Below, one piece after another: positions 1 to 8,650 of a DNA stretch of 64,000 nt. A model generated the notes under the pieces. That model saw nothing but the letters and a program-made list of their open reading frames with translations. It was not told the DNA's origin and did no database searches. Numbering within the stretch: the stretch's first letter is position 1; each line of letters starts with the position of its first letter. Source of the DNA: Rhodanobacter spathiphylli B39 (lineage in GTDB: Bacteria > Pseudomonadota > Gammaproteobacteria > Xanthomonadales > Rhodanobacteraceae); assembly GCF_000264295.1 (NCBI RefSeq), contig NZ_AJXT01000008.1, positions 1 to 64,000 of the forward strand. The letters are read 5' to 3'. The translations under genes were made by a program, and so were the position numbers.

Positions 1-97
1 CAAGTGGCTGATTCGCGTGAGCGCGTCCGGGCATGTACCAGACACGCGATGGAAGCTCGAGCAGCTCCGCCCGATCCGTGGTTCAATACGCGTTATT

Positions 98-176
98 GAA
101 GCGGGGGTGCCCGGCGTAGCCGGGCTGAGAGAGTCCCTTGGAACCTGATCCGGCTTGTACCGGCGTAGGGAGCTTG
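98..176 (+). promoter_or_regulatory. TPP riboswitch (THI element)
   Basis: The conserved aptamer blocks appear in order: GGGGTGCCC at 104-112, GGCTGAGA at 123-130, GGAACCTGATCCGG at 140-153 and TACCGGCGTAGGGA at 158-171. The short outer stem pairs AAGC (99-102) with GCTT (172-175). This is the thiamine pyrophosphate aptamer. It lies about 68 nt upstream of the likely start of the TonB receptor. No T-rich terminator is visible in that gap, so control of translation initiation is more likely than transcription termination. It points to thiamine, or a precursor, as the cargo of the two downstream genes. Confidence 0.93.
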
Positions 177-243
177 CAGATCCGGCGCGTCCTTGCGACT
201 GCCGGGTCGCCGTCGCTTCGTCCGTACTCCCTTGACGACGACG

Positions 244-2427
244 ATGACGATGCTTCTTTCCCGCACTCCCCTGCTGCTCGCCCTGCTCGCGGTGATCGCT
301 CCCGTGCATGCCGCGGACACCGCCAGCGAACCGCAGGCCACGCGCCTGTCGCCGGTCCACGTGAACGCGAACGGCAGCAACGGCTACCACGCCGACAACT
401 CGCAACTGGACACCTTCGGCAGCTTCGGCAACGCGCCGCTGCAGGACACGCCCGCCGCGATCACCGTGATCACCCGCGACCAGATCGACGACCGCCAGCC
501 GCATACGCTGAGCGAACTGGCACGCAGCGACGCCGCGCTCGGCGACAGCTACGCGCCAGTCGGCTACTACCAGGATGTCGCCATCCGCGGCTACGCGCTC
601 GACCTGGCCACCGGCTACAAGCTCAACGAAATGAGCCTGGTCGGCGAACAACCGATCGCGCTGGAAGACAAGCAGCGGGTGGAAATCCTCAAGGGCCTGG
701 GCGGCCTCGAAGCGGGCGTGGTGGCGCCGGGCGGCCTGGTCAACTACGTCAGCAAGCGGCCGACCGACGTGCGCAGCGCCACCGTCGGCACCGATTCGCA
801 CGGTTCGCGCTACCTCGCCATGGACGTGGGCGGCTGGCTGTCACCGACGTTCGGCGTGCGGGTGAACGCCGCCCATGACGGCGTGCAGTCCTACGTCGAC
901 CACGCCGACGGCCGGCGCAACTTCGTCTCGCTGGCGGCCGACTGGAAGATCAGCCCGAACGCCACCCTGCAACTGGACAGCAACTACCAGTCCAGCTCGC
1001 AGCGCTCGGTGTCCGGCTACCAACTGCTCGGCGGAAGCACGATTCCGGCGCATCCCAGCCGCACCCGCATGCTCGGCTTCGAACCATGGCAGCAGCCGGT
1101 CGGTGTCGACGCCAGCAACAGCACGCTGCGCCTCGACTACCGCCTGGCCGATGCCTGGACGGCCCAGCTCTCGGCCAGCCACAGCCGGGCGGTGATCGAC
1201 GACAACGTGGCGTTCGCCTACGGCTGCTTCTACTCGGCCGACTGCGCCAGCGGCGCCACGCCGGGCTGGTTCTTCGCACCCAACGGCGACTACGACGTCT
1301 ACGACTACCGCAGCCCCGACGACACCCGCGCCAACGACGAAGCGCGCGCGGTGCTGAAGGGCGCGTTCGACACCGGCGCGGTCAGCCACGAGATCAGCCT
1401 GGGCGCCAGCGCGTTCCGCCGCACCATCGACCGTCGCGCCGACGTGTACGACTACGTCGGCACCGCCAACATCGATCAGCTGGACCCGCCGTACTTCGCG
1501 CCGTCGCCGAACCAGCCGGGCGCCTCGGTGCGTCGCCTGACCAGCTGGCAGCACTCCGTGTTCGCGCTGGATCGCCTGCATCTCGGCACGCAGTGGCAGT
1601 TGCTGGCCGGCGGGCGTTTCGTGCGCCTGCATGAGCGCGCCAATGATTCCGACGGCGTGCCCGAGCGCGACACGCGTCTGGGCAAGTTCCTGCCGCAGGC
1701 AGCCGTGCTGTACCAGCCCACCACGCGGCTGACCACCTATCTCAGCTACAGCGAAAGCCTGTCGCTGGGCAACGAGGCGCCGTACTGGACCGCCAACGGT
1801 GGCACCACGCTGGCCCCGCTGCTGGCGCGCCAGACCGAAGCGGGCGTGAAGTACGCCGCCAGCGATGCCCTGAGTCTGTCCGCGGCGCTGTACCGCATCA
1901 GCCAGCCATACCAGTTCGCCCGACCGGACAGCAGCGCCGAGGGCTTCACCTTCGTCCAGCAGGGCAACGAGGCGCATGCCGGACTGGAACTCGACGCCGC
2001 GGGACAACTGACCGATCGCCTGCGCCTCACCGCCAGCGTCAACGTCCTTCGCGCACGTGCGCATGACACCGGCGCACCCGCTTACGAAGACCACCAGGTG
2101 GTCAACGTGCCGCGCCTGCGCAGTGCGGTGTACCTGGACTATCGCCTGCCGTTCGCCGACCGGCTCAGCCTGCTCGGTGGCTGGCGCTATGCCAGCAGCA
2201 ACGTGGCCACGCCCGACGGAGTGACGCGGGTGCCGGCCTACCACGTGTTCGATGCGGGCCTGCGCTACGCCAGCCAGTGGAACGGCCACGCGATGACCTG
2301 GCGGCTCAGTGTCGACAACGTGTTCAACCGCTTCTACTGGCGCGACACCGGCAGCTCCGGCGGCGACAGCTACCTGTTCCCGGGCGCGCCGCGCCTGGCG
2401 CGCCTGTCGCTGACGTTCGCGTTCTGA
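244..2427 (+). CDS. TonB-dependent outer-membrane receptor, probable thiamine receptor
   Basis: A 727-residue outer-membrane receptor that should take up substrate across the outer membrane using TonB energy. A signal peptide covers residues 1-23 or so, ending VHAAD. The plug domain follows (roughly 40-170, with the typical VEILKGLGGLEAG and NYVSKRP segments), then a beta-barrel ending in Phe. The architecture is that of the siderophore-receptor subfamily, but the TPP riboswitch just upstream and the PnuC-type transporter 2 bp downstream argue for thiamine or a thiamine precursor. The open frame runs back to a TTG at 193. I chose ATG 244 because it gives a clean signal peptide; ATG 250 is equally possible. 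No strong Shine-Dalgarno is visible, which fits riboswitch-controlled initiation. Confidence 0.9.
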   Translation: MTMLLSRTPLLLALLAVIAPVHAADTASEPQATRLSPVHVNANGSNGYHADNSQLDTFGSFGNAPLQDTPAAITVITRDQIDDRQPHTLSELARSDAALGDSYAPVGYYQDVAIRGYALDLATGYKLNEMSLVGEQPIALEDKQRVEILKGLGGLEAGVVAPGGLVNYVSKRPTDVRSATVGTDSHGSRYLAMDVGGWLSPTFGVRVNAAHDGVQSYVDHADGRRNFVSLAADWKISPNATLQLDSNYQSSSQRSVSGYQLLGGSTIPAHPSRTRMLGFEPWQQPVGVDASNSTLRLDYRLADAWTAQLSASHSRAVIDDNVAFAYGCFYSADCASGATPGWFFAPNGDYDVYDYRSPDDTRANDEARAVLKGAFDTGAVSHEISLGASAFRRTIDRRADVYDYVGTANIDQLDPPYFAPSPNQPGASVRRLTSWQHSVFALDRLHLGTQWQLLAGGRFVRLHERANDSDGVPERDTRLGKFLPQAAVLYQPTTRLTTYLSYSESLSLGNEAPYWTANGGTTLAPLLARQTEAGVKYAASDALSLSAALYRISQPYQFARPDSSAEGFTFVQQGNEAHAGLELDAAGQLTDRLRLTASVNVLRARAHDTGAPAYEDHQVVNVPRLRSAVYLDYRLPFADRLSLLGGWRYASSNVATPDGVTRVPAYHVFDAGLRYASQWNGHAMTWRLSVDNVFNRFYWRDTGSSGGDSYLFPGAPRLARLSLTFAF

Positions 2428-2429
2428 AG

Positions 2430-3011
2430 ATGACCTGGGTCGAACTCATCGCGGCGATCGTCAGCGCGCTCGGCGTCTGGCTCACCGCCCGGCGCCAGCC
2501 ATGGTGCTGGCCGATCGGGCTGGTGTCCGTGCTGATCTACGCCTGGGTGTTCGTCGACGCCAGGCTGTATTCCGATGCACTGCTGCAACTGGCGTTCGCG
2601 GGATTCATCGGCTACGGCTGGTACCGCTGGCTGCAACACCTGGGCGAAGACGGACTCGTCCAGGTGGCGCCGCTGCCACGCCGCCAGGCGATCATCCACC
2701 TCGCCATCGGCGGCGTCGGCGCGATCGCGCTCGGCGCCTTCATGCATCACCTCACCGACGCCGCCCTGCCCTGGCTGGACGCGGCGCTGACCGCCTTCAG
2801 CCTGGTCGCCCAGTGGTGGCAGGCGCGGCGGCACGTGGCCGCGTGGTGGCTGTGGATCGCGGTGGACGTGATCTACGTGGGCGAGTACGTCTACAAGCAC
2901 CTGCTGATCACCGCGGTGCTGTATGCCGGCTTCGTGGTGCTGGCGGTGATCGGCCTGCGCGCGTGGCAGGGCGCCGGCCGCCAGCCGGCCGAGGCATCGC
3001 CCGCCGCTTGA
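2430..3011 (+). CDS. pnuT: PnuC-family transporter, probable thiamine transporter PnuT
   Basis: A 193-residue inner-membrane protein with about six to seven hydrophobic segments. The family hallmarks are WPIGLVSVLIYAWVF near the N terminus and the WLWIAVDVIYVGEY segment near the C terminus. PnuC proteins move nicotinamide riboside, and relatives linked to TPP riboswitches (PnuT) move thiamine by facilitated diffusion with trapping by phosphorylation. The start lies 2 bp after the receptor stop codon, so the two genes share a transcript and riboswitch. No thiamine pyrophosphokinase gene follows here, so trapping would need a kinase encoded elsewhere. The thiamine assignment rests on context; the family assignment is firm. 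Confidence 0.85.
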   Translation: MTWVELIAAIVSALGVWLTARRQPWCWPIGLVSVLIYAWVFVDARLYSDALLQLAFAGFIGYGWYRWLQHLGEDGLVQVAPLPRRQAIIHLAIGGVGAIALGAFMHHLTDAALPWLDAALTAFSLVAQWWQARRHVAAWWLWIAVDVIYVGEYVYKHLLITAVLYAGFVVLAVIGLRAWQGAGRQPAEASPAA

Positions 3012-3103
3012 ACGGCGCAACCCGGCCGCGCTGCCGTCGACGCGTCGCCCTCGCGTTCAGCGCGGCCTAACCCGCGCGGCGGCAACATCCAGCCGATGCC
3101 AGA

Positions 3104-3260
3104 AGCGTGGGCGGTAGAAACCAAGCGGCTGCGGCTGCGTGGTTTTGGCCAGCTTTTCCGCTCACTTTCGTTGAATAGCTACGGCTATTCGCCTCAAATG
3201 ATCGAAAAACCTGACTCAAAACCACTTTGCCTCGCTCGCTTGGTTTCTACCGCCCACGCT
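3104..3260. repeat. 157-bp imperfect palindromic element
   Basis: The outer arms are a perfect 24-bp inverted repeat at 3104-3127 and 3237-3260. Inside, pairing continues with mismatches (GTGGTTTTG in the left arm, CAAAACCAC in the right). The centre is GAATAGC-TACG-GCTATTC at 3173-3190. The whole 260-bp space between pnuT and the next gene is thus filled by one long potential cruciform or RNA hairpin. It contains no convincing reading frame. It resembles a non-autonomous palindromic repeat (MITE or REP-type); I see no second copy in this window. Confidence 0.75.
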
Positions 3261-3274
3261 CCTAGTCACCCAGG

Positions 3275-3922
3275 ATGGACGTCCCCATGAAAGTCCGGCC
3301 GAACCGAATTCCCCTGTCATGCCTGGCGCTCCTGCTGCTGGCCGCCGCGGGCACCGCGGGCGCGCAGAACATCTACAAGTGCACCGTCGGCGGACAGGTC
3401 AGCTACACCGACCATCCCTGCCCGCAGGGCCATGGCGAGCTGCTGCACCAGGCCGACGACACCGAAGTCATCGACCGCTACCTGCGCCTGGGCCAGGACG
3501 GGCTGGCGAAGAGCTATGCCGACTCGCACCACCTCGAAGCGCTGTACCAGCAACGCATCGAGGCTCGCCAGCAGGCGCAGGACGAGAAGGAACAGCGCCA
3601 GGCCGACGAAGCCTACGCCGCGCAGCAGCGCGCCGAGCAGGAACGGCAGCAGGCGCTGGTCGACGAGGCCGCCGAGCGCAACCGCCTGCAGGGCGAGAAC
3701 GAAGTCCTGCGCCAGCAGAACGACGCCTACCAGGACCAGTTGCAGCAACAGCAGGCGTACAACCCGCCACCGGCGTACTGGGCGCCTTATCCGAACCGTC
3801 GTCCGGGCCGCGATCACGACCACGATCACCACGGCGATGGGGATGGCCATCAGCGCCCGCCGCCGAAGGAACCGGTATTCCATCCGTGCAAGCAGCTGGC
3901 CGGCGGCCGCGTTCAGTGCTGA
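3275..3922 (+). CDS. DUF4124-type secreted protein with coiled coil and His/Asp-rich tail
   Basis: A 215-residue exported protein of unknown function. After a signal peptide (to about residue 30, ...GTAGAQN), a DUF4124-like domain begins with NIYKCTVGGQVSYTDHPCP, the family signature. Residues about 85-165 are rich in Gln, Glu and Ala with heptad-like spacing, suggesting a coiled coil. The C terminus holds a run of alternating His and Asp (about residues 180-193) that could bind metal, then KEPVFHPCKQLAGG. The start may be ATG 3275 or ATG 3287 (MKVRPNR), the latter giving a tighter signal peptide. It is probably transcribed alone. Confidence 0.75.
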   Translation: MDVPMKVRPNRIPLSCLALLLLAAAGTAGAQNIYKCTVGGQVSYTDHPCPQGHGELLHQADDTEVIDRYLRLGQDGLAKSYADSHHLEALYQQRIEARQQAQDEKEQRQADEAYAAQQRAEQERQQALVDEAAERNRLQGENEVLRQQNDAYQDQLQQQQAYNPPPAYWAPYPNRRPGRDHDHDHHGDGDGHQRPPPKEPVFHPCKQLAGGRVQC

Positions 3923-3965
3923 GCTGACAAGGCATCACGCGTGATCGCAACGCCGGTATTCGTCG

Positions 3966-4658
3966 CTACGGCAACGCGGGAATCGCCAGGCTGCGTTCGG
4001 CATCGCCGGTGGCACCGGTGCGCAGGCTCGGCGGGATGTGCCCCACGTCGCCCACCGAGATGACCTTGAAGCGGCCGTCGGCCTCGACCAGGATTCGGGT
4101 GATGCTGGCGTTGCCCACCGACATTTCCAGCCAGGCCTTGCTGTCGACGCCCAGTGCGCGGACGACCATGTTGCGGATCACGTTGCCGTGGCAAACCATC
4201 AGCTCGGTCCGCGCGTGGCCGTGCGCCGGCTTGAAGTAATCCGCGAACAGGCGATCGAATTGGCGGGCGCAGGCCGCCAGGTCCGCCGGTTTCTCGTCGG
4301 CGGTCACTTCGGTGCGACGGGTCGGTGGCGTGCATTCGGCCAGGTCGTCGACCACCTCGAAATGCCGGCCCGGAAAGTCACCGGCGATGACGGCCGCGGT
4401 GTCGCGCGCACGCTGCACCGGGCTCACGTACATCGCATCGAAGCGCCCCGGCAAGGCGGCCAGCCGGGCGCCGGCCAGGTGCGCCTGGGCCACGCCGATC
4501 GGCGCCAGGTGCGGACCCAGCTTCGGGTCAGCCTTCGCATCGGGCAGGTAGTAGCCGTGGCGAACCAGCACGATGGTGCGCGTGGCGGGCGCCTCGGTCG
4601 CGCCGATTGACGCCACCGGCAGCAGGCTCAGCAGCATCAGCAGAAGTCGTGGAAACAT
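3966..4658 (-). CDS. Histidine phosphatase superfamily protein, exported
   Basis: A 230-residue protein of the phosphoglycerate-mutase-like histidine phosphatase superfamily. A signal peptide spans about residues 1-20. The catalytic motif LVRHG (Arg33, His34) follows directly, where His34 would carry the phosphate. The later MVCHGNVIRNMV segment supplies the second active-site His. Being periplasmic, it more likely dephosphorylates small molecules or peptides than acts in glycolysis; the substrate cannot be told from sequence. It is the last minus-strand gene in a row of minus-strand genes, but it is separated from the serine hydrolase upstream by about 105 bp and may have its own promoter. 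Confidence 0.85.
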   Translation of the reverse strand: MFPRLLLMLLSLLPVASIGATEAPATRTIVLVRHGYYLPDAKADPKLGPHLAPIGVAQAHLAGARLAALPGRFDAMYVSPVQRARDTAAVIAGDFPGRHFEVVDDLAECTPPTRRTEVTADEKPADLAACARQFDRLFADYFKPAHGHARTELMVCHGNVIRNMVVRALGVDSKAWLEMSVGNASITRILVEADGRFKVISVGDVGHIPPSLRTGATGDAERSLAIPALP

Positions 4659-4763
4659 GGCATGCCCCCTTGCGGTCGGTGCGTCGAGTATCCAACGCGA
4701 ACACGCAGCCGACCAGCTCGGGCCGCCAGCCGGCGCGGCAGCAAGGTCTTCGGACGAAGCGCG

Positions 4764-6365
4764 CTACTTGCCGGCAGCCATCGGGACGAAGCGCAGGTCC
4801 TGGTAGTCCCAGCTGAAGTCGGCGATCGGCGACACCGCCTGCATCGTCATCTGGGCGATGCTGCCATCGGGTTTCAGCGCGAAGCTCACGTAGGCATCCT
4901 CCACGTCGGGCATCGCCCAGTGCGTGCGGAAGGTGTCGTGGCGCACGTGCTCCAGTGCGCCGTGCAAGCCGGGCGAGCGATCGAAGCTGATCGTCAGCGC
5001 CCCGTTCGCGCCCTGGCGCAGGGTGGCCGTGCCGTACCACGGGTCGCGATACACGCCGGCGTATGCCGAAAGCGGCAGCGACGGAGCCCCGCGGGACGAT
5101 GCGTCACTGCCCGCCGCCTTCAGCGCCGCCGTGGCGCCCGCGTTGATCCCCTCGAACATCCTGCCGTAGCCGGCGATCCAGTCCGGCGAGGGAAGTCCCA
5201 GCAGGCTGTCCAGCAGATGCTCGCGCATCGCCAGCAAGGTGGCGGGATCTTCGGCGTTGAGCATCACGGCGAATGCCGCGTGTCGTTCCGGAATGATCAC
5301 CACCGCGGAATAGCCGCCCAGCACGCCGCCCAGATGGGTGATGATGCGGTGGCCGCGGTAGTCCTGCACCTCGAAGCCCAAGGCGTAGGCGTTGAATTGC
5401 GGTTGCGCCAGTGCGACCTCGGCCGGCAGCGGGGAGATCGGGATCAGCGTCTGCGGCGTCCACAGCATCTTCGCGGCCGCGGCGCTGAAGATCGGCCCGG
5501 CGTCGCTCCGCCGACCGCCATCGAGCTGCAGCCGCAACCATGGCCCCATGTCGGCCGCACTGACCTGCAGCGCACCGGCAGCCGCGAACACGCTGCCGGT
5601 CATCACCGTGGTCAGCACCCGCTGCGGGCCGACGCCGCGCACCGGCGTGGTGTTCCTGCCGTGCAGCGCGGCCTGGTCGGCGGTGCGGGCATCGATGCTG
5701 GTCTGCGTGTCGCGCATCTGCAGCGGGTCGAGGATGTGCTGCTGCACGAAGTCCTCCCAGCGCTGGCCGGACACGGCTTCGACGAGTTGCCCGGCGACGA
5801 TGTACAGCACGTTGTCGTAGTCGTAGCCGCCGCGGAACGAGCGCACCGGTTTCAGGTAGCGGATGTCATTCACCAGTTCCGCGCGCGTGCGGTCGCTGGT
5901 GGGAAACGTCATCAGGTCGCCCTCGCCCAGGCCCAGCCCGCTGCGATGCACCAGCAGGTCGGTCACCGTCATCTCCGCCGACGCATAGGCGTCGTACATG
6001 CGGAATCCCGGCAGCTTGTCCACCACGCGGTCGTCCCAGTGCAGCTTGCCCTGGTCGACCAGGATCGCCAGCGCGGCCGCGGTGAAGGCCTTGGTGTTGG
6101 AACCGATCGGGAAGATCGTATGCGCGTCGACCCGCGCGGCCTCACCCAGCTTGCGCACGCCGTAGCCGTGCGTGGTGACGGTCTGGCCGTCGACGATGGT
6201 CACCGCCATGCCCGGTGTGCCGAAGGTCTTCATCGCCCGCGCGGCGAAGGCGTCCAGATCCTGCGCCGGCGCGGCAGCCAGCGCCGGTGCGCCCGCCACG
6301 ACCAGCGCGATGAGCAATCCCGCGAGGCAACGGCGCAGTGACAGTCGCGGAATCCTGCAGGTCAT
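4764..6365 (-). CDS. Serine hydrolase, beta-lactamase/penicillin-binding family
   Basis: A 533-residue exported serine hydrolase of the class C beta-lactamase fold. Signal peptide about residues 1-32. The nucleophile motif is S89-N-T-K92, and the second motif Y183-D-N185 lies in a YDYDN segment. The part after about residue 400 resembles the DUF3471-type C-terminal domain of such enzymes. Family members include D-aminopeptidases, esterases and D,D-peptidases, so a D-amino-acid peptide substrate is plausible but unproven. It starts 31 bp after the RpiR-type regulator on the same strand, and is probably co-transcribed with the epimerase and transporter genes. Confidence 0.88.
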   Translation of the reverse strand: MTCRIPRLSLRRCLAGLLIALVVAGAPALAAAPAQDLDAFAARAMKTFGTPGMAVTIVDGQTVTTHGYGVRKLGEAARVDAHTIFPIGSNTKAFTAAALAILVDQGKLHWDDRVVDKLPGFRMYDAYASAEMTVTDLLVHRSGLGLGEGDLMTFPTSDRTRAELVNDIRYLKPVRSFRGGYDYDNVLYIVAGQLVEAVSGQRWEDFVQQHILDPLQMRDTQTSIDARTADQAALHGRNTTPVRGVGPQRVLTTVMTGSVFAAAGALQVSAADMGPWLRLQLDGGRRSDAGPIFSAAAAKMLWTPQTLIPISPLPAEVALAQPQFNAYALGFEVQDYRGHRIITHLGGVLGGYSAVVIIPERHAAFAVMLNAEDPATLLAMREHLLDSLLGLPSPDWIAGYGRMFEGINAGATAALKAAGSDASSRGAPSLPLSAYAGVYRDPWYGTATLRQGANGALTISFDRSPGLHGALEHVRHDTFRTHWAMPDVEDAYVSFALKPDGSIAQMTMQAVSPIADFSWDYQDLRFVPMAAGK

Positions 6366-6396
6366 GCTCTTGCCTCGCTCGCTGATGCCGCCCAGG

Positions 6397-7311
6397 TCAA
6401 CGCCGCTTTGCCGGCTTCTTCGTGCCGTTGTTCTTGCCGGTCCCGGCGGGCTTGCCCTCGCCCGACAGCGATGGCCCGTCGTAGCCGATGAATTTCTGGC
6501 GCAACTCGGTGATCTCGCCGACCCGCCCGAGGATGTCGCCCATCTCGCGGATCACCGCATTGATCAACAGGCTGAACAGGCTGGTGAGCGTGCCGAAGCT
6601 GTGCCAGGCGCGACCGGTCTGCATCGGGATCATCAGCACGTGCGGCGTCAGCTGGCGCGCCCAGTAGCACTGCGTGTCGGTGATGATCAGCAGCGGTATG
6701 CCGCGCTCGACCACCTCCTCGGCCAGCAGGCGGAAGTGGCGCGAATAGCGGCGGATGTCGATCAGCACCACGCAGCTCTTCTCGGTGGAATCCAGCAGCA
6801 TGCCGGTATAGGAACCGTCGGCGCCCGATTCGAACGACACCCGCGGCCGCACGTGCTGCAGCGAGGAAGCAAAGCCCAGTCCGAGGAACGAGCCGTGCTG
6901 GAAGCTGGCCACCGACACGCGATCGGCCGACACCAGCATCTTCACGATGGGCGCCCATTCCTCGCCCCGCGCCAGCGCGTAGACATCGTTGAGGCTGCGG
7001 ATCTCCGCCTGCAGGCTCTCGCCGATGTAGTCGGCATCCGCTGCCGGTTCGGAGGTCTTGTACAGCTGCATCCACGGCGCATCACCGCGTAGTTCCTCCT
7101 TCAGGTCGCCGACGCCGGCATAACCCAGGTTGCGCAGGAACCGGCCCACCGTCATCGCGCTCACGCCCACGCGCTTGCCCAGCGACGCGGCCGTCTCGAA
7201 CGGAATGCCGCTGATGTTGTGCAGCAGGTAGCTGGCGATCTTCTGCTCGGCCGTGGTGAAAGTGTCCCAGCGGCTCTTCAGCTTTTTTTGCAGGTCCTTG
7301 GTCATCGTCAT
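6397..7311 (-). CDS. RpiR/MurR-family transcriptional regulator with SIS domain
   Basis: A 304-residue regulator. Residues about 1-80 form the RpiR helix-turn-helix domain (FTTAEQKIASYLL, then GVSAMTVGRFLRNLGY). Residues about 125-265 form a SIS (sugar isomerase) fold that usually binds a phosphosugar. The best-known relative with a peptidoglycan role, MurR, senses MurNAc-6-phosphate. Here the partners are a dipeptide epimerase and a peptide transporter, so the ligand may differ. I chose ATG 7311 (MTMTKDL), 4 bp after the transporter stop codon; ATG 7305 is an alternative. The C terminus is Lys/Gly-rich. It probably regulates its own operon. Confidence 0.88.
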   Translation of the reverse strand: MTMTKDLQKKLKSRWDTFTTAEQKIASYLLHNISGIPFETAASLGKRVGVSAMTVGRFLRNLGYAGVGDLKEELRGDAPWMQLYKTSEPAADADYIGESLQAEIRSLNDVYALARGEEWAPIVKMLVSADRVSVASFQHGSFLGLGFASSLQHVRPRVSFESGADGSYTGMLLDSTEKSCVVLIDIRRYSRHFRLLAEEVVERGIPLLIITDTQCYWARQLTPHVLMIPMQTGRAWHSFGTLTSLFSLLINAVIREMGDILGRVGEITELRQKFIGYDGPSLSGEGKPAGTGKNNGTKKPAKRR

Positions 7312-7315
7312 CCGC

Positions 7316-8626
7316 TTATCTGGCCAGCGCCATGGCGGCGCCCGCCGTCCCATGGGATTCCACGTCGCCCAGGCGACGGCCAAGCATATACAACAGCGCG
7401 GCCGACACGCCGGCCACCGCCGCGATCAGGGCGAAGAACCAGGCGTGGCCGAGCCGGCTCCACAACGTGCCCAGCGCGCCGGCCAGCAGGTTGCCGAAGA
7501 AGCCGGCGAAGAACCAGGTGGCGATGCTGGTGGCGCGGAAACCCTCCGGCGCCATGCGCCCGAACAGGGCCAGGCCCACCGGCAGGATGTACAGCTCGCC
7601 GGTGGTCATCAGCACGAACCAGGCCGCCAGCCAGCCCCAGTGCGCGCGCACGCCGTGCGCCTCGCACCACGCCGACAGCACGGCCAGCATCAGGTAGGAA
7701 CCACCCACGATGGCGGCGCCGAAGGCCATCCGCCCCAGCAGCGGCGTCTCCACGCCGCGCTGCGCCAGCCGCGCCCAGCGTGCCACCAGCAACGGGGTGA
7801 AGGCGAACACCACCACCGAGTTGATCGACTGGAACCAGGTCATCGGGATGGCCCAACCCGAGGCCAGCTCGCGATCCACGTCCTGGTCGATCCACAGCGC
7901 GATGGTGTTGCCGACCTGTTCGTAGGCGCCGCGGAACACCACCACGATCGCGGCGACGCCGAGCAGCAGCGCGAAGCGATCGATCACCGCCCGATCCACC
8001 GGCGGCCGCGCCGCCCGCGCCTCGGCGCCGCGCTCCGGTTCCGGCGGCAGGTAACGGGCGCCGGCCAGGTAGATCACCAGCGACAGCAGCATGCCGATGC
8101 CGGCCGCGGCGAAACCCCAGTGCCAGCCGTACGCCTCGCCCAGCGTGCCGCAGATCAGCGGCGCCAGGAACGCGCCGAGGTTCACCCCCACGTAGTAGAT
8201 GTTGTAGGCACTCTTGCTGCGCGGATCGCCATCGCGGTAAAGCCCTTCGATCTGGCTGGCCAGGCTCGGCAGGAACAGCCCGTTGCCCAGCGCGATGGTG
8301 GCCAGCGCCGGATAGAACAGCGGCTCGGAGGCCATCATGAAATGACCCGCGGCCATCGTGGCGCCACCGATCATCACCGCGTTGCGCTTGCCCAGCCAGC
8401 GGTCGGCCACCATGCCGCCGAACACCGGCGTGAAATACACGAAGGCCGCGTAGGCGCCGTAGATCAGCGAGGCGTACTGCTGGTCCAGGTCCAGGTGCTT
8501 GGTCATGTAGTAGACCAGCAGCGCGCGCATGCCGAAGAAGGAGAACATCTCCCACATTTCGGTGAGGAACAGCACGCTCAGGCCGCGCGGATGGCCAAAC
8601 CAGTTTTTCTCGCGTGCTGGAATCAT
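7316..8626 (-). CDS. POT-family (PTR2) peptide transporter
   Basis: A 436-residue major-facilitator protein with about 12 membrane segments. The POT/PTR2 signature lies at the N terminus (TEMWEMFSFFGMRALLVYYM). In proton-coupled family members the first helix reads ExxERFxYY; here the Arg is replaced by Met, as in an atypical subgroup, so coupling may differ. It should import di- or tripeptides across the inner membrane. It sits 24 bp downstream of the dipeptide epimerase and 4 bp upstream of the RpiR regulator, so the three form a tight operon. This order suggests import of a dipeptide that the epimerase then converts in the cytoplasm. Confidence 0.9.
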   Translation of the reverse strand: MIPAREKNWFGHPRGLSVLFLTEMWEMFSFFGMRALLVYYMTKHLDLDQQYASLIYGAYAAFVYFTPVFGGMVADRWLGKRNAVMIGGATMAAGHFMMASEPLFYPALATIALGNGLFLPSLASQIEGLYRDGDPRSKSAYNIYYVGVNLGAFLAPLICGTLGEAYGWHWGFAAAGIGMLLSLVIYLAGARYLPPEPERGAEARAARPPVDRAVIDRFALLLGVAAIVVVFRGAYEQVGNTIALWIDQDVDRELASGWAIPMTWFQSINSVVVFAFTPLLVARWARLAQRGVETPLLGRMAFGAAIVGGSYLMLAVLSAWCEAHGVRAHWGWLAAWFVLMTTGELYILPVGLALFGRMAPEGFRATSIATWFFAGFFGNLLAGALGTLWSRLGHAWFFALIAAVAGVSAALLYMLGRRLGDVESHGTAGAAMALAR

Positions 8627-8650
8627 GCTGCGATGTCGCTCCCCTGTGGT

